NCBI GenBank assembly: GCA_963827935.1
Contig: CAWHCN010000011.1
Coordinates: 620,001 to 684,000 of the forward strand
From: DATFNV01 sp963827935
Lineage (GTDB): Bacteria; Planctomycetota; Planctomycetia; Gemmatales; Gemmataceae
DNA: 64,000 nt
Direction of reading: 5' to 3'
This document shows, piece after piece, positions 43,511 to 52,357 of the stretch (position 1 is its first letter; the number at the start of each line of letters is the position of its first letter). The notes beneath the pieces were generated by a model, which was not told the origin of the DNA, made no database searches, and saw only the letters and a program-made list of their open reading frames with translations. The translations under genes and the position numbers were made by a program.

Positions 43511-44995
43511 ATGTCGCCGCGAACCGTTGCCGGCCCCGTCAACGCCCCGGAACTGCCGGCCGGCCTGGACTGGATCAACACCGATCGGCCGCTGTCGCTG
43601 CACCAGCTGCGCGGCAAAATCGTGATGCTCGACTTCTGGACCTTCTGCTGAATCAACTGCCTGCACGTCCTCCCGCAGTTGCGGAAGTTGGAGCGAAAGT
43701 ATAGCCGCGAGCTGGTGGTCATCGGCGTGCACTCGCCGAAATTCACCGGCGAGAAGGACACCGCGGCACTGGCCCACGCGGTGCGGCGGTTGGCGGTCGG
43801 CCATCCCGTCATTAACGATCGCGATCATCGTGTTTGGCGCGAATATGCCGTGCGCTGCTGGCCGACGCTCCTGCTCATCGATCCGCGCGGCAAGCTGCTG
43901 GGCATCCACGAGGGGGAGTTTTCCTTCGAGGAGATGGATGCGGCCCTGGGCCGGATCATCGCCGAGAGCGACCGCGCCGGCCAGCTCGACCGCCGGCCTC
44001 TGTCGTTTACCGCGGCCCACGAAAACGAGCCGGATCGGCCGTTGTTCTTCCCCGGCAAGGTGCTGGCCGACGCGGCGGGGCAGCGCCTGTTCGTGGCCGA
44101 CACGGGCCATCATCGCATCGTTGAGCTGTCGCAGGAGGGCCGGGTTCGGCGGACCTTTGGCGGCGGGGCTGGCTTCGCGGACGGCGATCCGCAGTCCGCC
44201 CGGTTCCACGGCCCGCAGGGGATGGCCCTGGTGGGCGAGTGGCTCTACGTGGCCGATACGGAGAACCACGCCGTCCGCCGCATCGACTTGCACAATGCCC
44301 TGGTGGTCACCGTGGCCGGCACCGGCGAGCAGGCGCATGGCAACCACCGCGGCGGGCCAGCGCGGGAAGTGCCGCTGAACTCGCCGTGGGACCTGGCGGC
44401 TCATGCCGGCCGGCTCTACGTGGCGATGGCCGGACTGCACCAGATCTGGGAGCTGGAACCGCTCGACCGGACGATGCCCTGGGTCGGCAGCGGCCGCGAG
44501 AACATCGTCGATGGGCCGGCCGACGAGGCCCAGCTCGCCCAGCCAAGCGGCCTGGCCCTGGGCCAAAAGGCGGGCACGCTCTATGTCGCCGACAGTGAGG
44601 TGAGCGGCATCCGCGCCGTCGCCCTGGACGGCGGCTACGTCCACACCGTGGTCGGTACCGGCCTGTTCGACTTTGGCAACGTCGATGGCGTTGGCGACGC
44701 GGTGAGACTGCAACACCCGCTCGGCCTGGCCGCCACCGATGGCGTGCTCTACATCGCCGACAGTTATAATCACAAAATCAAACGCTGCGACCCGGCGGCG
44801 CGGCGTGTGACAACCTTCGCCGGCATCGGCGTCCCCGGCCACCGCGACGGCCCGGCGGCGGACGCGCAGTTCTCTGAGCCGGGCGGGCTCTCGGTGGCGG
44901 ACGGCAAGTTGTACGTTGCCGACACCAATAACCATGCCATCCGGCTCTGCGACCTGGCGACCGGGGAAGTGCGGACTTTAGAGGTGCAGAAGTAA
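43511..44995 (+). CDS. NHLRC2-like thioredoxin/NHL protein, candidate selenoprotein
   Basis: 494 residues if TGA 43649-43651 is read as selenocysteine. The N-terminal thioredoxin-like domain reads VMLDFWTFC-U-INCLHVLPQL; homologues (e.g. NHLRC2) have FWTYCCINCMH, so U47 replaces the first Cys of the C-x-x-C redox site, giving U-x-x-C with Cys50. The frame before and after the TGA is the same. The rest is an NHL beta-propeller (LYVADTENHAVRRIDLHNAL, LYIADSYNHKIKRCDPAARR, LYVADTNNHAIRLCDL). ATG 43511 follows TGGAG. If the TGA is a sequencing error, it is a normal Cys protein. Likely a redox or repair function; location unclear, since no signal peptide is seen. Confidence 0.85.
43649..43681 (+). 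promoter_or_regulatory. Candidate bacterial SECIS hairpin with TGA codon
   Basis: The in-frame TGA (43649-43651) is followed two bases later by CAACTGC (43654-43660), which pairs perfectly with GCAGTTG (43675-43681) across a 14-base loop containing GT. Bacterial selenocysteine insertion elements are hairpins directly downstream of the UGA within the coding sequence, with a G/U in the apical loop. Spacing and structure fit. Confidence 0.6.
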
Positions 44996-45140
44996 CCCTC
45001 GCTGCTATCAATCATTCCGCCTCGCGGCGAGAAGAAAAGGACCGGCGCTGCGCCGAATGTGGTTAATCCGTTGCCGCTCATACGGTCATCAGGAAGGGGG
45101 ACGGTAGAGCGGTTTGCCAACGACGGGGAGTACCTGTGCG

Positions 45141-45434
45141 ATGGAGATTTTCCAGAGCGAAAGGGCGCTCTATTGCCGGCTATTCTGGCTGCCTATCGGG
45201 TTCCTGCTGCTTGGGGCGGTTCCGTTGTGGCAGGACTGGCAGTATCCGCTGGCCCTGGCATGCACTCTTCTGGCAATCTTCCTCAGTGGAGCGGTTCTCC
45301 TCTGGGGTGTGAGCCTGGTGGTCTTGGGCCTGCGGTTGGGCGCCGCCGTGAGATCCTTGGTTCTGGCTGCCCTTATCGGTGCGATACCATTCGGGTACGG
45401 CATGGCAGTATTCATCTTCCTTGAGTTCAACTAG
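45141..45434 (+). CDS. Hypothetical membrane protein
   Basis: 97 residues with three hydrophobic helices (LFWLPIGFLLLGAVPLW, PLALACTLLAIFLSGAVLLW, LVLAALIGAIPFGYGMAVFI). ATG 45141 gives a short cytoplasmic N-terminus. No family was recognised. It stands alone between the NHL protein and the leftward ribokinase gene. Confidence 0.65.
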   Translation: MEIFQSERALYCRLFWLPIGFLLLGAVPLWQDWQYPLALACTLLAIFLSGAVLLWGVSLVVLGLRLGAAVRSLVLAALIGAIPFGYGMAVFIFLEFN

Positions 45435-45471
45435 CCGTGCCAGCGATCAATGATGCCGCACATCCTCTCAG

Positions 45472-46392
45472 TTATGACAGCGCCCCGACCTCCCCGCGTT
45501 TGGGGAAGGACATCTGCGTCCCGAGCCGCGTCACTGATAGGGCTGCCACCGCGTTGGCCCGCTCGACTGCCAGGCGCAGCGGCACCCCCTCGGCCAGGAA
45601 AACGCCGAGAGCGCCGATGAAGGCGTCACCGGCCCCGCTGGAATCGACGGCCGCCACCCGTGGCGCCGGCACATGCTCCGCCGACCCGGCATCGGCGATC
45701 AGCGCCCCGCGTTCCCCCAGGGTGACGATCACCGTGCGCGGCCCGCGTTTCTGCAATTCCCAGGCGGCGGCCGCGGCCTCCTGCACCGTCGCCGCGGTCT
45801 GTCCGCCGGTCAGCAGCTCGATCTCGCTCTCATTCGGCACACACAGATCAGCGAGCTGCAACAGCTCATCCGGCAGCGCGACCGCGGGTGCCGGATTGAG
45901 GATGGTCATCACGCCCGCCGCTCTGGCGATCCGCAGCGCCTCGGCCACGGCGTCGATGGGGACTTCGAGCTGACAAAGCAACACCGCGGCGCCTTGAATG
46001 GTGCTGGACGCGGCACGCACGTCGTCCGGCGTCAGTCCAAGGTTGGCACCGGGCACCACGAGGATGCTGTTTTGGGCCTGGTCGTCGACGACGATGGAGG
46101 CCACGCCGGTCGGCCGTTCCGGGTCCAGTGTGACATGGGTGGTATCGATGCCGTGCTCGCGGTAATTGCGCAGGGCCCCCTCGCCGAAGACATCGCGGCC
46201 GACCTTGCCGATCATGCTGACGCGAGCGCCGAGGCGAGCCGCCATCACCGCCTGATTGGCCCCCTTGCCGCCGTGACCGAGCTGAAAGCCGTGGCCGGCC
46301 AGCGTCTCGCCGGGCTTGGGGAGGCGCGCGGTGCGGAACGTGAGGTCGATGTTGGTGGAGCCGACGACGCAGATTTGTGCTTGTTGCGACAT
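45472..46392 (-). CDS. rbsK: Ribokinase (PfkB family)
   Basis: 306 residues. Phosphorylates ribose at O5 with ATP. Family features: CVVGSTNIDLTFRTARLPKP, the GGKGANQAVMAARLGA first PfkB signature (substrate binding), NPAPAVALPDELL, NESEIELLTG, and the second signature VDSSGAGDAFIGALGVFLAE with the catalytic Asp. ATG 46392 was chosen because MSQQAQICVVGSTN is the normal N-terminus. Intact. No ribose transporter is adjacent. Confidence 0.93.
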   Translation of the reverse strand: MSQQAQICVVGSTNIDLTFRTARLPKPGETLAGHGFQLGHGGKGANQAVMAARLGARVSMIGKVGRDVFGEGALRNYREHGIDTTHVTLDPERPTGVASIVVDDQAQNSILVVPGANLGLTPDDVRAASSTIQGAAVLLCQLEVPIDAVAEALRIARAAGVMTILNPAPAVALPDELLQLADLCVPNESEIELLTGGQTAATVQEAAAAAWELQKRGPRTVIVTLGERGALIADAGSAEHVPAPRVAAVDSSGAGDAFIGALGVFLAEGVPLRLAVERANAVAALSVTRLGTQMSFPKRGEVGALS

Positions 46393-46489
46393 GACAAGAA
46401 ATGTACCGCTTGCGGCCCTTATGCGAAGCCGCCTGCGGCGGTCACAGTTGAGCAAGTAGCTCGTTGCCTGAACTTTGGATTGAGGGGGC

Positions 46490-47140
46490 TTACGCAAGGC
46501 ATTGCAGAACATATTGGTCTAGCGGATCGTGTGTTCCCGCTCGATAGTCGAGCAGAAGCTGGGTATAGGGCGGATCGGGCGGGCGCGGATCGATGGGCCA
46601 GCGGTCGGGGAAGTAGCCGTATCGGGCCAGGATTGCCCAGAGACAGAACCTCGCTGCGTGGCCGTTCCCGTTGGCGTAGGGATGGACCCGGCAGAGCAAC
46701 TCGAAGAAGCGACAAGCGACTTGCACGGTGTGCAGGAGCTTGAGTTCCGGGGGAATGATGGCATTGGGCGCTTCCTGTCCGGCATCGATAGCTGCGATGG
46801 CGTTCGTGATAGACCTCCCTAAATCAGCCATCATCCACGGCACGCCACGGGCCGGCCATCCGACATGGCCGTTCACCTGAACTTCGTAACGCGCTAGGCA
46901 TCGAAAGTTCTCGCCCCGGTAGTGCCCCGCATAATAGGGACAGCCAGGCGGCGTGAGCCCCTCGAAGATAGTGCCATGCACCTGTCGGGTGTCGGATGCT
47001 GCGGCCCGCGTATCAATACGCCCAGAGCGCAGACTCGTAAGGACATGAGCGACCTGACGCGGCACCTCTGCACCACGCGCAGGGTGATGTTCGTAATCAA
47101 ACGCCGGGCAGTCGGGCGGATGGATGTCGTCGGGGCTCAT
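46490..47140 (-). CDS. Fic-domain protein
   Basis: 216 residues. The Fic loop is VHPYANGNGHAARF, i.e. HPx..GNGH in place of the canonical HPFx(D/E)GNGRxxR. The catalytic His is kept; the first Arg of the motif is replaced by His and the second kept as Arg. Fic enzymes transfer AMP or other nucleotide parts to target proteins. It is the last of three leftward genes (TIGR04255 protein, 111-residue protein, Fic) with a gap of six bases or less, so a cassette with a shared function, perhaps toxin-like, is inferred. Confidence 0.85.
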   Translation of the reverse strand: MSPDDIHPPDCPAFDYEHHPARGAEVPRQVAHVLTSLRSGRIDTRAAASDTRQVHGTIFEGLTPPGCPYYAGHYRGENFRCLARYEVQVNGHVGWPARGVPWMMADLGRSITNAIAAIDAGQEAPNAIIPPELKLLHTVQVACRFFELLCRVHPYANGNGHAARFCLWAILARYGYFPDRWPIDPRPPDPPYTQLLLDYRAGTHDPLDQYVLQCLA

Positions 47141-47146
47141 CAGTTG

Positions 47147-47482
47147 CTAATCCGTAGCGTTGCCGACTTCTCGCGCGAGTCGTTCGGCCCAAACCTGTAC
47201 GTCCTCGTTCTGGCGAGCAGAACAGTGCTGGAGCGCTTGCTTTGCCAAGGTGAGCAGAGACATGGAAGGCACCTCAAGCTGCCCGCTCACGATTCGTTGG
47301 GCAAAGGTAACGGCCTCGCCGCAAGCAGTGGCGAATTCATTGGCAAGTCGCTGCTGCTCGCCCAGGACCACTGAATTCTCGCATCCTGCCCAAATGACGC
47401 GATAGAACGGGGCAAGCGGGGCGAGGAGGTCACGAGTCAAGACGTGGCGGTACGGATTGTCTAGGAGCAAGAATTCAAGCAT
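47147..47482 (-). CDS. Hypothetical protein in Fic cassette
   Basis: 111 residues from ATG 47482 (MLEFLLLDNPYRHVLTRDLL). The start overlaps the end of the TIGR04255 gene by eight bases, and the stop lies six bases before the Fic start, so all three are one transcription unit. The sequence is helical with an FATACGEAVTFAQRIVSGQL segment. No family was recognised; it could be an antitoxin or adaptor for the Fic protein. Confidence 0.65.
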   Translation of the reverse strand: MLEFLLLDNPYRHVLTRDLLAPLAPFYRVIWAGCENSVVLGEQQRLANEFATACGEAVTFAQRIVSGQLEVPSMSLLTLAKQALQHCSARQNEDVQVWAERLAREVGNATD

Positions 47483-48276
47483 GCGCGATCTCCCCGAACA
47501 GACGCCGCGACATATCAGTGATGGTATTCTCAAACGTGTGGATGATGTTCTCGTGACCCTGGTCCAGTAGACGCTGAACATCACCAAAGGCGTCCCGTCC
47601 GCCCAGTAGCACCACATCGTAAAGGTCGAGCAGGAAGCTCAAGGTGCCCGGCTGGTCCGTCGGGTTCGTTCCAAGCGTGAGCGTCAATTGATGCCCGGAT
47701 CGCATGGGGAGCATGAGTTGGAGCATGAAAGGCCCGTGGGCGACTCCCAATTCGTCCGGCATCTGCGGGTAGACGCAAAAGTAATGCTCTAACCGAATGG
47801 CAGGGCCAGGGACGTTCGCGATGGCGCTGCCAGGGATGTTCACCCGGTTGATGTACCGCACCCCGATTTTGTCGATTCCTGTCGGGGAAGCCAGACTGGC
47901 GGTAAATCTCAAGGGTTCTGTGGACTTCGTCGCGCCACTCCTCGTATCGTGGATACGGAAGAAGTTGGTTGACGACCAGCACGTCCCGGCCCAGTTGAAG
48001 AAGCCGCGAGTTATCGAGCCGGGCGAAACGTGCCCGAGCCTCTACCGGGCGCTGGCGAGTCTCAGCTGCGTCAGGCCCAAATTGCACCTCGAAACCAAAC
48101 CCTGCCAGTTCCGACTTTTGCGGATAGTTCGTGCGGACCCGCTCATAGAAGAGACCGGGAATCGTCGAATCCCACCTACTACCGGAAAAGTAAATCTCGC
48201 AGAACGCCTCCACCACCGGCGGTCGTTCGTAGCGGCGTTCGGAGATCGGAGGAAGGGGCGCGGCGTCCTCATTCAT
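47475..48276 (-). CDS. TIGR04255-family protein, frame broken
   Basis: About 267 residues. The opening RYERPPVVEAFCEIYFSGSR is the typical N-terminus of TIGR04255 proteins, and the middle ISRLLQLGRDVLVVNQLLPY and TASLASPTGIDKIGVRYINR (second frame, joined near 47890) match the family layout. Function in the family is unknown; members often sit in small variable cassettes. First gene of the leftward Fic cassette. Confidence 0.78.
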
Positions 48277-48512
48277 AGGTCTGCCCTTCCTTGTATATGG
48301 TCCACGCGAAGCGGGGTTACTTGGCCCAGCTATAACCGCCCTGCCAACCCAGGGCAAGCGGATTCTCCGCGCATCATACTGTTTTCTCTCCCAGACGGCG
48401 TTATTCATGACAGAGGTGGGCGCCCTTCGTTCATTGTACTCCACTGTGGTTGTGGGAGAAGGCATCCGTGCGCCTCGCGCGGCACGACCGACGCCGACGG
48501 CCCGGCCTGGGT

Positions 48513-49301
48513 TCACGGCCCCCCCTTCGGCACTTCCGTGGCGCGGATACCCTTGGCGATATAGGTCACTTCTCCGTTGTGGAAGATCGCGTTATCGCCG
48601 CCGTTCTTCCACTTGAAGCCCGTTGGCCGCGATTCCACGATGATGACCACTCCGGACGGGCTCCCGGACAATTCCACACCGGGCGCGACCGCATACGGAA
48701 TCGGAAAGTTGACCTCGCCTTCCTTGCCGACGATGGTGTTGAATTTGCCCGTTTGCTCGAAAGGCCGCATCGCCAGGGCCTCCTTGGTGGCCCGGACCCC
48801 CTTCGCCTCCCAGGTGAAGTCCTCGAACTGGAGGTTCGGCTTGAACCACGTCTGTCCTAACAGGAGATCGAAAGGCTTGCGACTGCCGCCGGCTTCGAAA
48901 TCCTTGCGCCATTCGTCCTTGATGTCTTCGAGCGCCGGGAGCGCCATCCAGGTGAAGCCCGTCTCGTCCTGCTTGACGATGTCGTACTGCCGCTTCGGCG
49001 CCGTGAGCTTTAGGTTCGGCGGCGAGCCGTAGGGCATCGGATAGTAGACGACGCCGGTGTACTTGCCCTGCGGCGACACGGTGTCCTTCTGGACCAGCGC
49101 CTCCTCGCCGAAGATCGCGGCGAGCGCACCGCCGCCTCCGCCGCCACCGGCCGAGCCGGGTTGGCGGGAGTACAGCACGGCCAGGATGACCGCGGCCGTC
49201 ACCGACACGGCCAGGGCCAGCGACAGGAACAACGTGGTGATCGAGATGCCTCTGGGCGGCGGGGTGGGCAGAGGCGGCAGCGGTTGGGTCGAGATGCTCA
49301 T
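48513..49301 (-). CDS. Membrane-anchored hypothetical protein
   Basis: 262 residues. Short Pro-rich N-terminus, one membrane helix (TLFLSLALAVSVTAAVILAV), a Gly stretch, then a soluble region with two similar-looking halves: KYTGVVYYPMPYGSPPNLKL and KDTGFTWMAL versus EVNFPIPYAVAPGVELSGSP and RPTGFKWKNG. This suggests an internal duplication of a beta-rich domain resembling H-type lectin or WIAG-like modules seen in planctomycetes. The domain identity is uncertain. ATG 49301. Confidence 0.7.
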   Translation of the reverse strand: MSISTQPLPPLPTPPPRGISITTLFLSLALAVSVTAAVILAVLYSRQPGSAGGGGGGGALAAIFGEEALVQKDTVSPQGKYTGVVYYPMPYGSPPNLKLTAPKRQYDIVKQDETGFTWMALPALEDIKDEWRKDFEAGGSRKPFDLLLGQTWFKPNLQFEDFTWEAKGVRATKEALAMRPFEQTGKFNTIVGKEGEVNFPIPYAVAPGVELSGSPSGVVIIVESRPTGFKWKNGGDNAIFHNGEVTYIAKGIRATEVPKGGP

Positions 49302-49434
49302 GGGTGGACCTCCTCGGCAGCGCTTGTAAAGCAGGCGGGCCCATCGGTCAAGGAAAAAGCCGGGCATGGCGCGGGCTGTAGCCCTCTGCCGCCGGCCGTC
49401 CCAGCCTTTCCAGAGGGGGGTGTCCGAGGGGGTA

Positions 49435-49495
49435 CGGAAACGAATGTTTGCAAATCTCGTTCCAGCAACTGGTTAGGACGACACATTCGTTTCCG
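49435..49495. repeat. 13-bp inverted repeat
   Basis: CGGAAACGAATGT (49435-49447) and its exact complement (49483-49495), with 35 bases between, in the 315-base gap between divergent genes at 49301 and 49617. Could be an operator or the ends of a small decayed element. No gene in the gap. Confidence 0.6.
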
Positions 49496-49616
49496 CCGCT
49501 CTCCGGACGATATGAAACGCTCCAGCAAGGGCCAACGGCGGAGTGTGGCGGGTTTCCAACCAGGCGCTGAACGGTTACAGTTGTTCTTTGTGGCACCCCT
49601 TACTCCGAGCAAACCT

Positions 49617-50663
49617 ATGAACCTCCGCAGCGACCGCCTGCACCGACTCACCGCCGCCATCTTCGAGGCCGCGGGTTGCCAAGCCGACGAGGCCGACCGC
49701 ATCGCCCGCCATCTCGTGGAAGCCAACCTGGTCGGGCACGATTCGCACGGGGTCATCCGCGTGGCCCCGTACATCCAGTGGCTGCGCGCCGGCAAGGTTC
49801 ACGCCGGGCGATCCATCGAGATCGTATTCGAGAACGAGGCCATCGCGGTGGTCGACGGTCAGTTCGGCTTCGGCCAGAGCATCGGCGAGCAGGCGATGCG
49901 GCTGGGGATCGAGAAATCGGCGAAGCACGGCGTGGCGGTCATCGCCTTGCGGAACTCGGGGCACCTGGGGCGAATTGGCGACTGGCCGCTCCAGGCGGCC
50001 GAGGCGGGGCGGCTGTCGCTGCACTTCGTCAACACCTCGGGGGCCGGCATCCTGGTGGCGCCGCACGGCGGCATCAACCGCCGGCTGTCGGCCAACCCGA
50101 TCGCCGCCGGCATCCCGGTTACCGGCGGTCGGCCACTGCTGCTGGACATTTCCGCCTGCACCATTGCCGAGGGGAAGATCAAGGTGGCCCTGAACAAGGG
50201 CGTGCCGGTGCCGGAGGAGTGCATCATCGATGCCCAGGGCCGGCCGACCACCGATCCGCGCGTGTTCTACGGCGACCCGCCCGGCGCCATCCTGTCGATT
50301 GCCGGACACAAGGGATACGGCTTGGCGGTGCTGTGCGAGGTGCTGGCGGGCGCCCTGACTGGCGGCGGGTGCAGCAATCCCGCCAACGCCGGCCGCGTCG
50401 TCAACGGCATGCTCTCGATCCTCATCGACGTGGCCCGCTTCCAGGACGATGCGACTTTCGCCGCCGAGATCGAGCGGTTCATCGCCTGGGTGAAAAGCTC
50501 CGTGCGCGCCACGGCGGACAGCGAAATCCTGATGCCCGGCGAAATCGAGGAGCGAACGAAGGCCCGCCGGCTGCGCGACGGCATCGACCTGGACGAAACG
50601 ACCTGGGGGCAGATCGTCGAGACGGCCCGCGGCGTCGGCGTGGATGCCCCGGCCAGAGCGTAG
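49617..50663 (+). CDS. Malate/L-lactate dehydrogenase (LDH2/MDH2) family oxidoreductase
   Basis: 348 residues of the NAD(P)-dependent LDH2/MDH2 family (as in YlbC, ComC, delta-1-piperideine-2-carboxylate reductases). Seen: DSHGVIRVAPYIQWLRAGKV with the catalytic His, GQFGFGQSIGEQAM, SGHLGRIGDWPLQAAEAGRL, and the GHKGYGLAVLCEVLAGALTG signature. ATG 49617 is the family-normal start (MNLRSDRLHRLTAAI). The substrate (lactate, malate, sulfolactate, ureidoglycolate) cannot be fixed. Twelve bases before a radical-SAM gene. Confidence 0.9.
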   Translation: MNLRSDRLHRLTAAIFEAAGCQADEADRIARHLVEANLVGHDSHGVIRVAPYIQWLRAGKVHAGRSIEIVFENEAIAVVDGQFGFGQSIGEQAMRLGIEKSAKHGVAVIALRNSGHLGRIGDWPLQAAEAGRLSLHFVNTSGAGILVAPHGGINRRLSANPIAAGIPVTGGRPLLLDISACTIAEGKIKVALNKGVPVPEECIIDAQGRPTTDPRVFYGDPPGAILSIAGHKGYGLAVLCEVLAGALTGGGCSNPANAGRVVNGMLSILIDVARFQDDATFAAEIERFIAWVKSSVRATADSEILMPGEIEERTKARRLRDGIDLDETTWGQIVETARGVGVDAPARA

Positions 50664-50675
50664 CGGCGGACCCCG

Positions 50676-51314
50676 ATGGATCATCATTCGCCGACTTCTG
50701 AGTCCGACCCGATCCTGCACGTGGCGCAGATCGTACCGTGCACCGAGGCGGAAGGGCCGGGCCGGCGATTCGCCCTCTGGTTCCAGGGCTGTCCGCTGCG
50801 TTGCCCGGGCTGCTGCAACCCGGAAATGCTGCCGTTCGAGGGCGGCCGGGCCGTGCGGCTGGCGGACGTCCTATCGCAAATCCAGGCGGCGGCGGTCGAC
50901 CACAGTGTCGAGGGCATCACCCTCCTGGGCGGCGAGCCGCTGGCCCACGCGGCCGGGGCGGCCGTCTTGGCGCAGGCGGTTCAGCAGCGTGGCCTGACCG
51001 TGATGGTCTTCAGCGGCTACACCCTGGCCGAGGCGCAGCGGCTGCCCAACCCCGCTGTTGCCCATCTCCTGGCTCACACGGACATCCTCGTGGATGGGCC
51101 CTACCTGCGCGATCAGCCGGAGCGCCGCCGTCGCTGGATCGGGTCCACCAATCAGCAGGTCCACTTTCTGACCGACCGCTACCGGGCCGACGACCCCTGC
51201 TGGCAACTCTCCAACACGCTGGAGCTTCGGCTGGCGAACGGCGAACTGACGGTGAACGGCTTCCCAGCCCCCCGCGCCGCAGACTTGCTGACCCGCCGCG
51301 GGTCTGTATCTTGA
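50676..51314 (+). CDS. Radical SAM activating-type protein (NrdG-like)
   Basis: 212 residues. RFALWFQGCPLRCPGCCNPE carries the C-x3-C-x2-C cluster for a [4Fe-4S] and SAM; GITLLGGEPLAH is the SAM-contact GGE motif. Size and the SGYTLAEA..ILVDGPYLRDQPERR layout match anaerobic ribonucleotide reductase activating protein-like enzymes. No nrdD or other glycyl-radical partner lies nearby, so the target is unknown. Coupled to the upstream dehydrogenase by 12 bases. Confidence 0.88.
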   Translation: MDHHSPTSESDPILHVAQIVPCTEAEGPGRRFALWFQGCPLRCPGCCNPEMLPFEGGRAVRLADVLSQIQAAAVDHSVEGITLLGGEPLAHAAGAAVLAQAVQQRGLTVMVFSGYTLAEAQRLPNPAVAHLLAHTDILVDGPYLRDQPERRRRWIGSTNQQVHFLTDRYRADDPCWQLSNTLELRLANGELTVNGFPAPRAADLLTRRGSVS

Positions 51315-51355
51315 CTAAGATTCCGATTTGGACACTCCCCACGGCAGCGAAGACC

Positions 51356-51859
51356 ATGAGCATGCTTGACGCGGCCCAACCCGCGGTGACCGGGCTCTTG
51401 CCGCCCCAGCGCGAGACCATGATTCGGGAAACCTGGCCCGGCGTGGAGGACGTCCCCGCCGTCGCCGGCCTGGCGCTCACGCTGATGCGCACTTACGTCC
51501 TGGCTCCGCTGGGCTGGCTGCTGCTGGCGCCGCTCTATTTCAAGAAAATCCTGCCGTTCGTCGCCAAGCGCTACACGCTGACCAACCGCCGGGTGATGAT
51601 CCGCCGCGGACTGAAGCCGGTGCCGACGCACGAGGTGGCGCTCACCGCCATCGACGATGGCGGCGTGCGCATCGCCGCCGGCAGCATGAACCCGTTCTAC
51701 CGGACCGGCACGCTGGAAGTCATCTCGAAGGGGCAGGTCGCCCTGGAGTTGCGGGCAGTGAAGGACCCCGAGACCTTTCGCCGGGCGATTCTGAACGCCA
51801 AGGTGGCCTGGGCGCGGGCCGCCAGCAGCGCCAACGGTGCCGTGGAGAAGTCGGGCTGA
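51356..51859 (+). CDS. PH-domain membrane protein
   Basis: 167 residues. Two hydrophobic segments (about 35-75, including LAPLGWLLLAPLYFKKILPF) are followed by a bacterial PH-like domain with the typical KRYTLTNRRVMIRRGLKPVP start, and ISKGQVALELRAVKDPETFR. Such YdbS/bPH2-type proteins bind membrane components. ATG 51356 chosen. It may be co-transcribed with the radical SAM gene. Confidence 0.82.
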   Translation: MSMLDAAQPAVTGLLPPQRETMIRETWPGVEDVPAVAGLALTLMRTYVLAPLGWLLLAPLYFKKILPFVAKRYTLTNRRVMIRRGLKPVPTHEVALTAIDDGGVRIAAGSMNPFYRTGTLEVISKGQVALELRAVKDPETFRRAILNAKVAWARAASSANGAVEKSG

Positions 51860-51954
51860 GGCAACGCGGGCTCGGCCGGCTGTCGCACTCACAGCGCTCC
51901 GTTCAGATTCGCCCCCACCGGCTCGGGCGATTCCCCCCTTCCCGTTCGTCACCC

Positions 51955-52146
51955 CTATTTACCTTTCTCCGGAACGGACAAACCACGGCAGATTTTCCGC
52001 GCGAGGTTGTCCGGAATCTCCGTGTGGCAGGGTACGGCCTCGGCCTGGCCGGTACGGGGGTTCATCCACAAGGAATGCCCGCGCCCCTCGCGCTTGAGCA
52101 CGCAGCCGTGCTTGCGCAGGTGTTTCAGCAAGCCAGTTCTTTTCAT
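51955..52146 (-). CDS. hicA: HicA-type mRNA interferase toxin
   Basis: 63 residues, MKRTGLLKHLRKHGCVLKRE then RGHSLWMNPRTGQ and AVPCHTEIPDNLA: the double-stranded-RNA-binding HicA fold with its catalytic His in the GxxHxxW-type region. Starts inside the hicB stop (TGA/ATG overlap), so hicB is translated first. Degrades mRNA when not bound by HicB. Confidence 0.9.
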   Translation of the reverse strand: MKRTGLLKHLRKHGCVLKREGRGHSLWMNPRTGQAEAVPCHTEIPDNLARKICRGLSVPEKGK

Positions 52147-52357
52147 CCGACCGTGACCGTTTGGCGGATGGCGTCGGCGGGCACGCCGCGAGGCCCTCTT
52201 CCCGACGGTCCTCAAGGATGAGCGCAATCGCGTCCCCCAAGCTCGCGCGGCATTCCTCGATTGTCCGACCCTGTCCATTGGCCCCTGGGATCTCGGGACA
52301 GTAGCCAATGTACCAGCCATCGTCCTGTTCGATGACCGCTGTGAACTCATTGCGCAT
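52143..52357 (-). CDS. hicB: HicB-type antitoxin, frame broken near end
   Basis: About 71 residues. MRNEFTAVIEQDDGWYIGYC and PEIPGANGQGRTIEECRASL are the HicB RNase-H-like fold. ATG 52357 follows GGAGGT. A frame change near 52190 restores GVPADAIRQTVTVG and a TGA that overlaps the hicA ATG, the normal arrangement. No C-terminal DNA-binding domain is present, so it is a short HicB. Confidence 0.88.

Noticed and set aside
43376..43651. A separate 91-residue gene ending at the TGA before the thioredoxin/NHL gene
   Set aside because: It contains the first half of the thioredoxin active site in the same frame as the following gene, so it is one gene with a recoded or mis-sequenced TGA.
45437..46743. 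Plus-strand frames of 178 and 356 residues opposite rbsK and fic
   Set aside because: Shadows of clear minus-strand genes without own domains.
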